This document shows positions 22,526 to 36,045 of a stretch of 39,186 bases of DNA, piece by piece (position 1 is the stretch's first letter; each line of letters starts with the position of its first letter). The position numbers were made by a program, and so were the translations under genes. The notes under the pieces are model-generated. The model saw only the letters and a list, made by a program, of their open reading frames with translations. It searched no databases and was not told where the DNA came from. This stretch comes from Dissophora ornata (taxonomy: Eukaryota; Mortierellomycota; Mortierellomycetes; Mortierellales; Mortierellaceae). The stretch spans positions 1 through 39,186 of the forward strand of contig MU616823.1 in the NCBI GenBank assembly GCA_025201705.1. Direction: 5' to 3'.

Positions 22526-24503
22526 CAGTGGATGTGAAGAGTGATGGTGGTTGGTTCCTTTCGTCTGCAGCTGGCAGTTGGCAGTTGGGAGGGATGTGTT
22601 CAGGGGTAAAAATAAAAAAAGCTGTTGGCTAGTAAAAAAAAAGCTGTTGGCTGAAACGCGTGTCTGGTTCTGGCTCTACAACGGTGCTGGTGCAGGAAAT
22701 AGAATGTGGAGAGAAAGAGAGGGGGAGGTTGCGGATGAAGACAATGAGGATGAAGGGAGGGCAACGGGGAGGGAGGGATGGCGATGGGGAGAGGGGGAGA
22801 GGGATGGGATGGGATGAAATGGCAAGGAGCGGAGCAGAAGGAAAGGAGAACAAGACTAGGGTTAGCAAGCATAGACTTTACTTGTCCCGCCGACAGAGCC
22901 TGGCCGGAGGCACTTCGATTCAGTTCTCGATGGCCTGCAGCACTGCGGGACATAACAACGCATCGGGGTACATCCTCTATCCTCTACCTTGCAGCGCGAA
23001 CCTTCTTGTCGTTGCTCTCATTTTTTTTTTTTTTTTTTGGTTGCTGATGTCCCATGTAATAATATTCTCAATCGTTAGCTCTTCCCCCAAGTCAACAATG
23101 ACCCATCGTCGTGCGACGTGCTGCTCTCTGGGGCTCTTTTTCACTTGTCTGCTCTTGCTCTCTTGGACAATTTGGCTAGTCTAGTGTTTTGAACGGTCTA
23201 TTGCCATGCTCCCTCATATTCTCTTAATTATTGTCCTCACCGCTCTGGAACTGTGCGAGTTGATCAGCAATGACGAGGTACACACGCCGCGGCTCACTGC
23301 GATGGCTGCCATGCTGCAAACAAGGACGAAAAAAAAAACTACCCGCCGCAAGAGAGGGTGTCACAAAACAATCCATGGATGTGGAAATAAGTAATAATAA
23401 TAAATGGCCGGCGTACCTGTTGCTAAAACGTCAGTGTCAATCATAACCAGATGCGGAAATCGCAGGAGTGATGCCAGAACTCGATGGGCTATTGAGACGA
23501 TGGTCGAGAGCCAGGATGGTCGAGCGAAATTAGAAGAGGAGACGCAATAATAAAGGAGATGAAAGGAGCAGAAAAAGAGAAATAAAAAAAAACATGACAA
23601 AAGGACGAATGAGAGCGATTCTGATGGCTTGTTGCGCCAGCAACCTCGAGTTGTTGTGGCATCAAGAACTTTGTACCGACTCTCACCATGACACCCCCAC
23701 CGTCCCAGAGTCCAAACTATTCCGTTGTGAAGAGCGATGAGATGGCAGCTGTAGCTCACTCTCGTCACTTTTCCCAAAAAAAAAAAGGGAAGAGACGCAC
23801 TCTACTCCTCTTTCTGCCCCTATTCCCTCGAACGTCTTCCGCTCTGTCCTTTTGGTCTTGGGCATCGAAATCGGCTTCTTTTCCAGTGGGCTGGAACGCC
23901 GGTATGCAAGAGGCTGCGGGACGCAACGTGCATGTTGCACGGCTGTCATCTGGTACGAATCAATAGAACGATCTTGGAGCCATGCAGCATTCCCCCCTAC
24001 CCATGCTCTGCTCACAGTGTTCGAACCACTGAAATCTGTCAATGAGACAACCTGGCATCGGCACGTTGAGAGCTATTCTGGGCGAGGGCGTCAAGGACGA
24101 TGAAATAAGCAGACCCAATCGCTCGTCCAGCCTCCTGGATGCAAGATGCTAAAAATGCTAAAGGCGGGATACGACCATGTTCTCGAAAACCAATGATCAG
24201 GGGGGAGGCCATGCGAGCTATTCTGGGCCGTCCTGACAGAGGGACACCCGATCCTCAAGGGAAAATTAAAGATATGGTGCATGGTGCTGAGATAGAAAAT
24301 GCCTACATTGTTTACACTGGGATGGACCCTACAGCTGAGCTGCGTCTCATTTCCTGTGCAGTATCAGTGCACGCACAATCTTTCAGCCCAACCAAATAGT
24401 ATTTCAGAGGTTTTTATTATAACTGATCTTCCCTGGGTTCCCTGTAGGCAGCTCACGCTGCCAATTGTTTGTGCAACGACTCTTTGGTAGCCGGTTACAG
24501 GAT
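22526..24503. other. Long gene-free interval with purine-rich low-complexity sequence
   Basis: There are 2 kb between the start of the coiled-coil gene and the stop of RhoGDI. About 22690-22860 is strongly purine-rich on plus (GGGATGG and GGGGAGAG type runs), and a T run lies at about 23022-23038. Open frames on both strands are low in complexity or unrecognisable. The part next to 22525 should be the coiled-coil gene's promoter. Confidence 0.5.
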
Positions 24504-25824
24504 TTACCAGTCCTTCTTGATGTCGAAAGACTAAACAGAACCAACATGCAAATAAGAATATGAGTATAAAGTTTTTTGAGAGTGTACTTCCCACTTTTCG
24601 CTGTCTTGCTGTCTTTCAATTTCAAGCCTCGACTCTGTTCTTTTTCCCATTCGCCAGAGAAAACTTACCCAGCTCCACTCCTTGTGAATGGTGCTGTCAT
24701 CGTCAATAAATTTGGACTTGGCCTCGTAGTGTCCGCGTGCGAGCATACCAGTAGGTGCCTCCTCGACAGCGAACTAGAGGGGTATTTTGAATGATTCATC
24801 CATGTTAGATTGAAGCGCTGTGATGTTGACATTCATGGCATCGAGCCATGCATAATCGTTTCCAACAGGGCTCGCGTGCTCAAAATGCTTGCCTTCTTCT
24901 CAACGATATCGGGCTTGGCAGCATAGCTTCCAATCATCTCCTCGGACTTGTCAACTGTAACATCGGGGGTTTGGTGAGAGGGGAGTGGAAAAGGAAGTTA
25001 GTTGTGGCATTTCCAACTCAAAGACCACATGGCACGCTCATGTTGATGTTGAGTGGGATACTTGCCTTTGACTCCGTGACGCTTGACGACCTGCATGTAC
25101 TTGAGACCAGAAACGAGGGAATGCTGGACCCTATTGTCGCGTGGACATTGATCACAGTGTGGTTAGGACCAGTACACCAGTACCACCAACAAGCCCAACG
25201 CTTCCAGAAGCACGTTGCAGCTTGAATGAAAAGGCGTTGATGATGGCTGTGCACACATCATCGAGCGACTTACTTGAAGAGGACTTTGATGCGGTATTCG
25301 ACACCCTCCTTGATCGTGAAAGAGTGCTTCTTGAGCTCCTCAGCTGTAAAATGCCACAGACGTATATTACATGTAAGGTGAGTTTTACATGAACGAGCCA
25401 TGGAACTGTCAGAGACATTCTTTTGCAAGCCTGACAAAACACGTACGAGACTGGGTAAGGTCCAAAGTAACGTCTGGGCGGCCGGAGACCTCGAGCGCAA
25501 GCTGAAGGACGACAACGTTGTGGGGATCGTCACCAGTAGCAGCTATTGACATTTTCATGGCGAATTGAGAAGGGTGAGAAAATAAAAACAAGGCGGCTCC
25601 ACTAGCGCGACTGGTTGCAATCACGCGCATTCAGATGAAGCCAGATGGCGCGCGCGCGCTTGATGCCTACCAGCGTTGGTGACACCGAGGGACTCCTTCC
25701 AGCGGCGAAGAGCCTCATCATCGGCATCCAAGGTTTGGTATTCGTTCATTGACTTTTTCTGGCCGGGCTTGTAGCCGTTGGTCACGGAGGGACCAAAGTC
25801 ATCGTCGTCTTGGTGGTTGGACAT
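24504..25824 (-). CDS. RDI1: Rho GDP-dissociation inhibitor (RhoGDI), seven exons
   Basis: Exons 25824-25671, 25542-25447, 25343-25274, 25130-25066, 24954-24893, 24773-24669 and 24530-24504 give 192 residues, close to other fungal RhoGDIs. Family marks run the full length: an N-terminal arm ending [13 protein letters not shown], then [38 protein letters not shown], and the end F-D-I-K-K-D-W. By family, it extracts prenylated Rho/Cdc42/Rac GTPases from membranes and keeps them in the GDP form in the cytosol, so it influences polarity and actin. Introns 4 and 5 begin with GC (GCAAGT and GCAAGC). The last exon is only 27 nt. The gene is divergent from Rab4 with 678 bp between the start codons. 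Confidence 0.95.
24774..24892 (-). other. GC-AG intron 5 of RhoGDI
   Basis: The exon ends ...GAGAAGAAG and the intron starts GCAAGC and ends CCCCTCTAG. Joining gives E-K-K-F-A-V-E-E-A-P, as expected for the family. No GT donor nearby gives this frame. Confidence 0.85.
24955..25065 (-). other. GC-AG intron 4 of RhoGDI
   Basis: The donor AAAG|GCAAGT is the classic GC-donor consensus and the acceptor is GATGTTACAG. Joining gives R-H-G-V-K-V-D-K-S-E-E. It lies directly before the other GC-AG intron, with a 62-nt exon between them. Confidence 0.87.
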
Positions 25825-26502
25825 GGTTGTGGTGTGGGGTTGTGGGTGCGGAGGGGCGATTGAGGGAAGCTGGAGAACTGGAAAGAAGGAAAGAGAAGAG
25901 CAGAAAGAGCAGGATGAAAAGAAAAAAGGAACGGAGGATAAAAAAAGAGAGATGAGGAATGATGATGATGATGGCGTCGCACCAACCAGAGGACCTCGTT
26001 TCTGTCCCGCTCTGCGTGATCCCCATGTGCCTGTGTCCCGCCACGTCGGACGGGCACATTGTCGCAAACTCAAGGGACAGGGCAGGCACAGGACTGGCAA
26101 GGAGAGGAGGGGGGGCATGGCGGGCAGGGGGCGGAGCAGCCCGGCCGAGACTTGGGTGTCGCCGACCGTTGCTGCGATCCCCATGTGCGACAACAATGGG
26201 CCCTGCATCTGCGATCTCGAGTGCCGTGTGCTGCGTGTGTGCGCGGTGTGTGTGTGGAGTGCTCTCCCTGTCGCACCAGAATGAGCGCGGTCCTGCCATA
26301 CGCATTCCCTCATCCATGTGATGTGATGCACATCGACCTGCCTCCATTCTCCTCCCCTCCCCCCTCTTTCTTCCTCGCATCCCTCCTCCGTCTGCGCATC
26401 CCCCGTCTCCACACCCATCCTCTCGCATCCGCATCGCCCTGCCTTTGTTTCCATCCCTTGACGCTGCTGCTGGTCCCCCGTCTCCTATACCCAAGTCTCG
26501 CC
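25825..26502. promoter_or_regulatory. Divergent promoter region of RhoGDI and Rab4
   Basis: There are 678 bp between the start codons at 25824 (minus) and 26503 (plus). The plus strand is purine-rich on the RhoGDI side (25870-25960) and CT-rich on the Rab4 side (26335-26500), so both leaders would be CT-rich in their own coding sense. No named factor site is claimed. Confidence 0.55.
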
Positions 26503-28651
<2,149 letters not shown>

Positions 28652-28783
28652 AATGGACGTCGTTGTTAGTTTAGCTTGCTACCTCACATGCACCGTGAAC
28701 CACAGCATTATGTAGATGCACCACTAAAAACATCATCAGCCGGATTTTATTACAGAACGTGCCTAGAGTACAACTGAACAACG

Positions 28784-31259
28784 TTACGACAACCACGTGA
28801 ACTGCTGAAGGCTATGGTCATAGCGTAGTTGATCCAGTGCCTTGGGGCTGGTAAAGGTGTTTGTCTCTAACGAACCATTCTGGTCTAGTAGCAACGGTCG
28901 CAAGTTCAGTCCCATGGAGCGTGCATCGCTCGTTGCACTACAGCTGTATCCTGAATGTCGCTGTTGGCTTGCGAAAACATTGCACAGTTCTCTCACAGAG
29001 GTGGGTAATAGGATGCCCTGGATATCCACTCTGAATTCGCGATGCATCCTATCGGTACCTTCAACAGGCTTGCTCACTACTCTGCATTTGGAGATCTATC
29101 AAACGCAGCAATCGATCAGCGTTCAGGTCCATGTGAGTATTGAAATAGCAAAGCGTGATTCAGATACATGAAGTTACACTTCGCCTAGTCGTTGGTTACC
29201 TGGGCCTTCTTCAATGACGCGTGAAGAAACGGGACATCGGCAATCAAACTAGGCGACTGATATAGGAAGCCATCCTCATAGGATGTCTTTAGGTTCAACA
29301 AATAACTGAAGAGTCCGTGCACGTCCCCCTGACCCTTGAACAGCAACGTGTCCGAAAGATCCTGATCTCCTGCCTGTAGGAGCGGCGCCCTGGCGGTGTC
29401 ACCCTCATGGCTAAACGTTTGAAAGTCATTGTGTGGATAGCGCGCAACGTCAGTGACAAGCCATACGTTAATCAACAATTGCGTCATGCGAGAATATCTG
29501 GTGAAGAAGAACATACGCTAATTCCGAGTCATTGTCGTCAATGTCTGTCAAATCGTGCTTAGCGCTGAAGTTATGAACAGTTGTCTTTCTAGAGATGTGT
29601 GGCAGTCTTTCGAATGCAATGTCTATACATAGTTCTTATCAGCAAATGCCAAGGCGTCCATAATTTCATCCGCAGGACTTGTTGTCGACCCAGTACCTTC
29701 TTCACTAAGCACCTTCCGTAATCCTGGCGTCGAGTTAGTTAGGATTGCCTCAATTCTTCCTGAAATAGATACATTTCCATGCTGGAACAAGATTGTCCAT
29801 GTTGATCCAACATAATAAAAATATGGGCATGTTCCGTTGCGGCAAGCCTGGTAAATGGCCCTAAACGTTTGTTTCCTGTATCGGAGAGGCAATAACGTAA
29901 GTAAGCCTGAGGTCGTTGACATTTGACAGAAGGGCTATCGTTGCACCGTACCATTCTGCCGATCTGGAAAACAAGTCCGTGATACTGTTCTTTTCGCTTG
30001 ATGACATATTGCCAGCATTTTTGAGCAGTCTGCTGATGCTTTGCGCCTGAGGTATTGTTGGACTATTTGCCGGGTAGATCCAATGGTACATAGTAGACAA
30101 GAGTCGAGTTCGAGCAGATGCACTCAAGCTTTGGTCAGGTTTAGAATAGCTAGCATTGATTATCTGAGATTGAGGGTTGGAGACAAAGACCTGAAGCGCC
30201 TCGATCTCGTCCACTGTGGATCCCTGATCGCACCATGAAAGAGTGTCTGGTGAAGATATAGAGCACGAGTTTTTCAAAGTCCAGTCTAATGGCACCCTCG
30301 ACGAGATCTAGAGAATATCATGTTTACTGTCGTATCACCTATCAAAGCCTTTATCAGCCTGTGTTGTCCGTGACTTACAATCGACGCGTACCTTGTATTC
30401 TGTCCCCAGCTTTTTTGATGGGTTGCTTGACGTACCCGGCGCTGAAGAATGACCAATGACGAGAAGGTGGTCAGATATACAACTACGAATCTCAGTGAGA
30501 CTATATTTAAACTTGACCGCTCACCTTGCAACTCTTGAGCTACTTCTGACTTCTTCGGGTTCTACAAGGGTGCAATTGTTGAAGTCTTGAGAAACACGGT
30601 CATGGAATAATAAATATGCGACTCAAATCCATCCTATAAACCGCACTGACAGCTGAAATCTCCAGAGCCTCATGGAGACGAGGCCTTTTTGTATTCAACG
30701 AGGACATGTCGCCGTTTCCAAAACTTGAAAGGTTTGTGATGTCCAGATCCTCTTGTAAATGTTCTAGTTCTTCATCCAGTCCATCATCATCCGAGCCTTC
30801 ACGCGTATTCGGTGTATCCTTCAAGATCTGCGTTGTTGGCTGTGAGATAGAGAACATTTTTAATGTTCTGTTGGGATCAAGGGCTTCATCCTAGCGGATT
30901 AAAAAAATGCTGAATGTTAGAAAAATTGGTGGCAATGTTTTTTTTTTCATTTTTTGATCCAATAGCCAACGTGGCGATAATACCTCTGGATCCTCTTCTA
31001 CATTACTCTCCACGGCCATATCGCTATCCAAGGTTGAAACGTCGCCCATAGGTGATAATGCAAGCTTCTCGAATGGGTTCCTGACGTTCTTCAGAGACGG
31101 GCTAAGCACTTGGAAAGGGTTTGACATTGTCCGAGCAAAGCCAGAGCGTTTGCTGAAGGGAGGAGCCTCAGTCCCATCGCAATTATGTCCGCTGTGTGAC
31201 TGACTGGCCTGGAAGGAACGCGCCCGCGTGAATGGCGATGATCTCTTTGTTGGGATCAT
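28784..31259 (-). CDS. DONSON: DONSON (downstream neighbour of Son) homologue, nine exons
   Basis: Exons 31259-30984, 30890-30651, 30561-30525, 30441-30392, 30307-29952, 29875-29697, 29622-29517, 29410-29200 and 29095-28784 give 588 residues, near the length of human DONSON. The N-terminal ~170 residues are disordered, with N-P-F motifs (S-N-P-F, R-N-P-F). The conserved core has P207-L-D-W-T-L-K, S-W-C-D-Q, C336-P-Y-F-Y-Y, W-T-I-L-F, P-G-L-R-K-V-L-S-E-E, an acidic D-I-D-D-N-D-S-E, L-F-K-G-Q-G-D, and F-R-V-D-I-Q-G-I-L-L-P near the C-terminus. In animals DONSON helps load the CMG helicase at replication origins; a nuclear replication role is inferred here. The donor of exon 2 (GTCAGT at 30650) is the least certain junction; a GTTTAT donor 9 nt later would add three residues. 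The gene is convergent with Rab4 (132 bp between stops). Confidence 0.88.
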
Positions 31260-31611
31260 GACCTTTGCTGGTTTCGTGCTTCAGATCACCGATGTGGATT
31301 GGCAAGTTGGTTTGCAAAGCCCTCTCTCGTAGTGTGGGACTGAGGAGGTCACGTGGATGGACGACTGTGCCCTTTGTCACAGACTCATTACCCATTTGTC
31401 GTCTGCCATTCCATCCCTTCATCCATCCGTTGTTCCTCCTTGCCATCACTGATCATTGTGATTGGCAGCGAAATCTCCCTCTGTCACCCACCCTGTTCTT
31501 CATTTGATCCGCTACGACTCCGTCCCCCTTTCCTCCCTCCAATCCCCCCTGAACCAACAATACCTTTACGATTCCAATAATAGTTTTAACGCACTCCAAG
31601 GCATCTCCACC
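31260..31611. promoter_or_regulatory. Divergent promoter of DONSON and the BAG6-like gene
   Basis: There are 352 bp between start codons. It is CT-rich on plus near 31480-31560, matching the leader of the BAG6-like gene. The frame at 31462 continues into the BAG6-like gene but has no ATG before 31612. Confidence 0.55.
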
Positions 31612-34600
31612 ATGACAGACTCTTCGGCATCTCAGTCGAGTTCACCCATTACACTCACTGTCAAGACAATTGAATCACAAACGCACTCCGTCACGACGTC
31701 CCTCAATGAGACTGTACTACAGCTTAAAGAGCGCCTTGCCGAGATGCTCCAGGTCCCAACCCCACGCCAGCGGCTGATCTTTCGAGGTCGAGTCTTGGTC
31801 GACGACAAACAACTGTCTGAATATTGTACGTCCATGGCATCGTTAATCGACGGCATGCAACATTTCCACCCCCCCTGACCTTCTTCATGTGTGGTTTCTA
31901 TCTTACTCTGCTGTGCTGTATCCATTATGGCTCCTTTGCTACCTTGCGGTCCACAGCTCCTTTGTTATTTCCAATTATTCATATTTTTCCCCCATCGGCT
32001 CCTGTTGATCCGCTTGAGCATTGACAAACGAACGGGAACTCTGTTTACTAATCAGCTATACATTACACTGCAATTCATCGTTTTGTGGATCGACGCACAA
32101 ACCTTCCCTCGGCTATCTTTATCCGCCCACCGACTCCATCAGCTCTACAGGATGGGCAGACGATCCATCTTGTCACCCGGCCGGTAGATGCACCGCCGTC
32201 AACTCAGCCCAGTAGTAAGAGCAATCCTTCCAGCTTGCGCTGGCCAATTCTTTGTCATTACGAAACGGTCTCAGTGCTGATGGTGGTCTACCCTATGCCC
32301 GACGTTTATCTTTTACCTAGCAGACGCGCCTCGCGCGGGTGCAGGCTCTGCATTTGGCAATGGACCCCCTCGACTCGACGGTCGAGACTATCTGTTCAGC
32401 ATCATCGGCGTAGACGACCAAATGCATCCTCAAAATGTAAGGCGTTCAGGATCTGTTTTTGCAGCCTGAAGCTTTGCCGTCAATTCATCAAAGTTGCTGA
32501 CTGCGCTGTGTTCTTGTCTTGGTGTAGCAGCTCATGCAAGCGCTTATTGGGGCCCTCCCCATGGGCATGGAGTTTGGGCCACCTACTGTTATCACTATCG
32601 ATGGCAACCCATCAGTAAGCACAGTTAATTTCTCCTGCGCAATATTTTTTGTTTGTTGCACCATGAGATTAACTTGCGTTCTTTTACCACCCATGTGTAC
32701 CTGAATTTGTAGGCCATCAGATCGTTTTTCGGAGGCAACACCATTCCAGCAGCGGGAACTGGGCTTGAGAATGCGAGAGCCTCAAGGTTGAGAGCATTCG
32801 CGAATTCAGGAAGATCTGTCCCACTAGGAACGACCTTGCCCAGGCTGAGAGCACTTGCGAATGCAAACAGACCTGTGCCACTAGGTTCAAGTCTACCAGT
32901 AAGAGCACTTCGAAGAGTCTTGTCACGAGCCAATTCGAAAGGCGTTTCTAGATACATGCGACTTCATGTGAAAACGACGCACGGTTGTCAAAGTATTAAC
33001 TGGTATTTGTTTGACTATCTACGTTCGTAGCATTTGGCAACCATCGAGGCTGAGCTCACACGGGCGGCGACACAGCTCAGGAACGTGCAAACCATTCTTG
33101 CTCACCCGGCAGATCAACGTAAATAGACCTGTCATCGCATTGCTATCTTGTTGCTTTCATACCACTTTCATGCAACATCATGTTCTCACATGTACTTGCG
33201 CTCCCTTGATTAGCTGATGCTGTTGAACTGGAACCTCTCGATGCACCAGAATTGGAGGCAATGGATGAGGATGTTGATGGCGACTCGATAGACCTGGTGC
33301 GTATGGGAAGCATTCTCACACAGCTCTCGGAGACCAATCGCTCAATGGCCACCCACCTCCAGGCACTCTCCGACCATTACAACCAGGCGCTGCTGGATCC
33401 AACAGAACGTCTGCACGTGCAGAGGGTGTCTCTCAGGACTGCCAGAGCAATGTACAGATTGGCGAGTGTTCAAAACACTGTATTCCCGATGCTCGCCAAT
33501 GCCACATTTGTCGGGACGACCCCTGGCGCCATATCATACAGATTTCAGCCGGCGCCTACTGGGTTCTTCGGCTTGTCTCCATTGGCATCTGAAGCGGCTG
33601 CGGTGGCTGCTGCCACGACATCTGCCGAATCAGTTGCAGCTGCAGCGAGGGCTGTACATGGGGCCGCCAACCAATTGGATCAACTCTTTGGTACCATGCC
33701 ATCACGACGAAGAGAACGACCAGAAGATTTTTCAGCCGGTGTTGAAGACAGGGCTGCATCGAGAAGACGCCTTAACGATCAGCATGCGCAAATGGCAGAC
33801 ATGCAGAGCAGACTGCGACAGGAGCTGGAGCAGCTGATTACGGCTGGACTTCCAGGAACATCGGCTGCCATACCCTCAGCTCCCGCATTCGCCTTCGGTT
33901 CACTCAGCGGAGCCCCATCATCAACAGCTGCCAGGACACAAACAGGAGCATCCATTATATCACCCATACCTTTTGCTATCCCCCCAGTCAATGGAACCCC
34001 TTTGTCGTCCTTTACCCAAACACAGCCCGGAACATCGTCTATCGCACCTCCGATTTTTACATATACACCGATCAGTGGAGCCCCTTCGTCAACTTCAAAC
34101 CGCACACAGCACCCTGCACATATTCCTGCACGGCAAACCATGACAAGGTCACCCCCCGGTCACACAAGACGGCCACAGGCATCTGGAAGCGCTGCGGATA
34201 CTTCATCAACAGCCTCGAGTCCGTCTCCAAGCAGTCCTTCCATGCCTCACTCGTCTAGCAATAACAGCAGCTCTTCCAATACTTCGTCAGCATACAATCT
34301 GGGTCGTATCGGAGTCTTCATCTCTGCCATCCTGAGGATGGTCGATCAACCCCGTGAAGATGGGTCACCCAGGACGTTGGCAGATGTAATTTGCAACGAC
34401 CCCGAAACGCCCAGCACGCCCCTGCAAGATTTGGTCAGGAACATTGCAGAGTCTGTTACAGTCAGAGAAACGAGGTCAATTGCTGAGGGTCGTCCGGCGC
34501 CGCTGCGTAACATGCACCCGATCCTGAACTCATTTATTCGTAATCGCGCTTTGAACGGGCAGCAGCTGACCGAAAACAATCTGGATGTAAGTTTTGGGCA

Positions 34601-35668
34601 ACCATTTGCATGTCAGTGAGCTTTCTAGATAAGTGTTACTGGAACTATTAACTAACATGATCTGCCACTCTTTTTCATTCCTTTCTGTAGTCTGTGGCAG
34701 TAATGTTTGCGCATGGAATTATGAACGCAGTCCATGTGGAGGAAATTTTGGATACACTGTCACCTCCCGCGGTCATCGAGATTTCTGCCGCCGATATTCG
34801 CCGCATATCGCTAGATGTTCTTCGGGAGCACTTCCGGCGATTGATCTATCTCGTTGTGGCTGCCCCCATTGGAAGAGAGAACAATTGGACCACGTTCGCG
34901 AGGGATATGATTCTGTGGATAAGGGATGTAGTTGGCGCATGGAGAGTTGCGTTCTATGGCTTGTTCCAGGAACGCGATCAAGCTGAAGCTCAAAGGATCG
35001 CAACACATGTTGTTGGCTCGGCTATCCATGCGAATGGACGTCGATGGGTGGAGTTATCGAATAGAGCCACCAATACCCTGGTCAACGTGCTTTGCGCCAA
35101 CATTGTTCCTAGGCGCAGAGGCGAAGAGCAAGCAGGAGGGCTTGTAGGAGGAGCTTGGCCACTCATGGCGACTGCACCCCGACAGAACGTATCTAGGTCC
35201 CAAACTTGCATGGCACCTTCGCTGTTAGGCTCGACTGCCCCCCCAGCACCTCTTGGGTCCTCGACCTCTGTGAGCACTGCTTTTGGAAGCGCGTCTTTCA
35301 CTGAGGCGTCCTCTTCTCGGGTCACTGCTGCACAAACACCCTCTCTCCAAACTGATACGCTGTCGGAAAATTTGACGAGGCGCATTAGCCAAATGATGGA
35401 GCCACTTGGACTGAACATGAATGGCATGGGAAGTTTTGCAGCCTCATCGATCCGAGACGCCATCCGTGCAGAACTCTCCGCCATGCATACACCCTCACCC
35501 ACCCCAGAGTCGTCAACAGACGTCTCTGGCCCAAGTTCAAATTCCGCTTCGGCATTCAACTCAGACTCCAACTCTAGTTCAAACTTGGGGGCAGCCGATC
35601 CCGAGCTGAGGCTCACAAACAATCGTAGAACCCGCGTGGAAGAGGTGGAGGACGAAGAAATTCCGTAG
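31612..35668 (+). CDS. BAG6: BAG6/Scythe-like ubiquitin-domain protein, eight exons
   Basis: Exons 31612-31825, 32143-32214, 32321-32436, 32528-32614, 32713-32967, 33031-33118, 33214-34586 and 34691-35668 give 1060 residues. An N-terminal ubiquitin-like domain (about residues 12-90) has I-T-L-T-V-K-T, L-K-E-R-L-A-E-M-L, Q-R-L-I-F-R-G-R-V-L, L-S-E-Y and H-L-V-T-R-P. Then come a short tandem repeat in exon 5, a helical stretch (T-R-A-A-T-Q-L-R-N-V), a long Ser/Thr/Pro/Ala-rich middle, and a conserved helical C-terminal half (F-I-S-A-I-L-R-M-V, V-A-V-M-F-A-H-G-I-M, F-Y-G-L-F-Q-E-R-D). The Ubl plus long Pro-rich body and helical end is the BAG6 layout. In animals BAG6 holds exposed hydrophobic segments for tail-anchored insertion or degradation. 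I did not see a clear C-terminal BAG domain, so exact orthology is inferred. An acceptor at 32054-32055 in the same frame would insert 29 residues into the Ubl. Confidence 0.8.
32785..32898 (+). repeat. 57-nt tandem repeat inside the BAG6-like coding sequence
   Basis: Two adjacent 57-nt units (32785-32841, 32842-32898) encode 19 residues each with the pattern R-L-R-A-x-A-N-x-x-R-x-V-P-L-G-x-x-L-P. A third, partial unit begins at 32899 (V-R-A-L-R). They lie in exon 5, between the ubiquitin-like domain and the helical region. Confidence 0.85.
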
Positions 35669-36045
35669 AGCCTTTGGTGTACATCTAAACCCGAGAAGAA
35701 GAAAATAAAGCATAAAACATATCCAAGACGGCGTTGCGTTGCGACGCAAAACAGCTTGGTCATAGAATTTTCAACAATCTGTTCTCCTCAGCTTGTTTCT
35801 TACTCCATGTGGTCAATTTCTGTCGGCTCGTGTTGTGTTGTGTTGCGTTATGCAAATTACAGGAAGAATACGAGTCGATTTATCTCTTAAGACGTTTGCG
35901 ATAGTGAAATAAATTACAAGGGCTGAATTTATCTTGTCTTTATTCGCATTCTTCGGTAGTCCACGCATAACTCAGATGAGAAGGCCATTGTACGGAGTAG
36001 CAAGGGATTTCCTCGCTATCGTCCAAACCGAGGGATGTTTGCGGA
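35669..36045. terminator. Convergent 3' region of the BAG6-like and NACHT-WD40 genes
   Basis: There are 377 bp between the two stops. AATAAA on plus at 35704-35709 is a fitting poly(A) signal for the BAG6-like gene. No open frame of note was seen. Confidence 0.5.

Noticed and set aside
22660..23184. A 174-residue plus-strand open frame
   Set aside because: It is driven by purine-rich repeats and a T run, has no family resemblance, and overlaps the probable promoter of the coiled-coil gene.
24015..24031. A perfect 5-bp stem with a 7-nt loop resembling a tRNA T-arm (CAGTG-TTCGAAC-CACTG)
   Set aside because: The 3' flank does not pair with any sequence at the right distance upstream, and no anticodon or D arm fits, so it is not a tRNA.
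24070..24228. A 14-nt exact repeat (GAGCTATTCTGGGC at 24070 and 24215)
   Set aside because: One or more pairs of this length are expected by chance in a 39-kb window, and the flanks do not align.
29498..29516. A very short intron in DONSON from GTATGT at 29516 to the CACCAG acceptor
   Set aside because: It would be only 19 nt, too short to splice. The acceptor at 29411 is in the same frame and gives a 106-nt intron.
32056..32142. Extra Ubl coding sequence in the BAG6-like gene from the acceptor at 32055
   Set aside because: It would insert 29 residues in the middle of the ubiquitin fold; the acceptor at 32142 gives a normal Ubl. It is kept only as a possible alternative splice.
34990..35763. 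A 257-residue minus-strand open frame opposite the BAG6-like gene
   Set aside because: It is antisense to a well-supported exon, low in complexity (Glu/Ser/Val) and without family resemblance.
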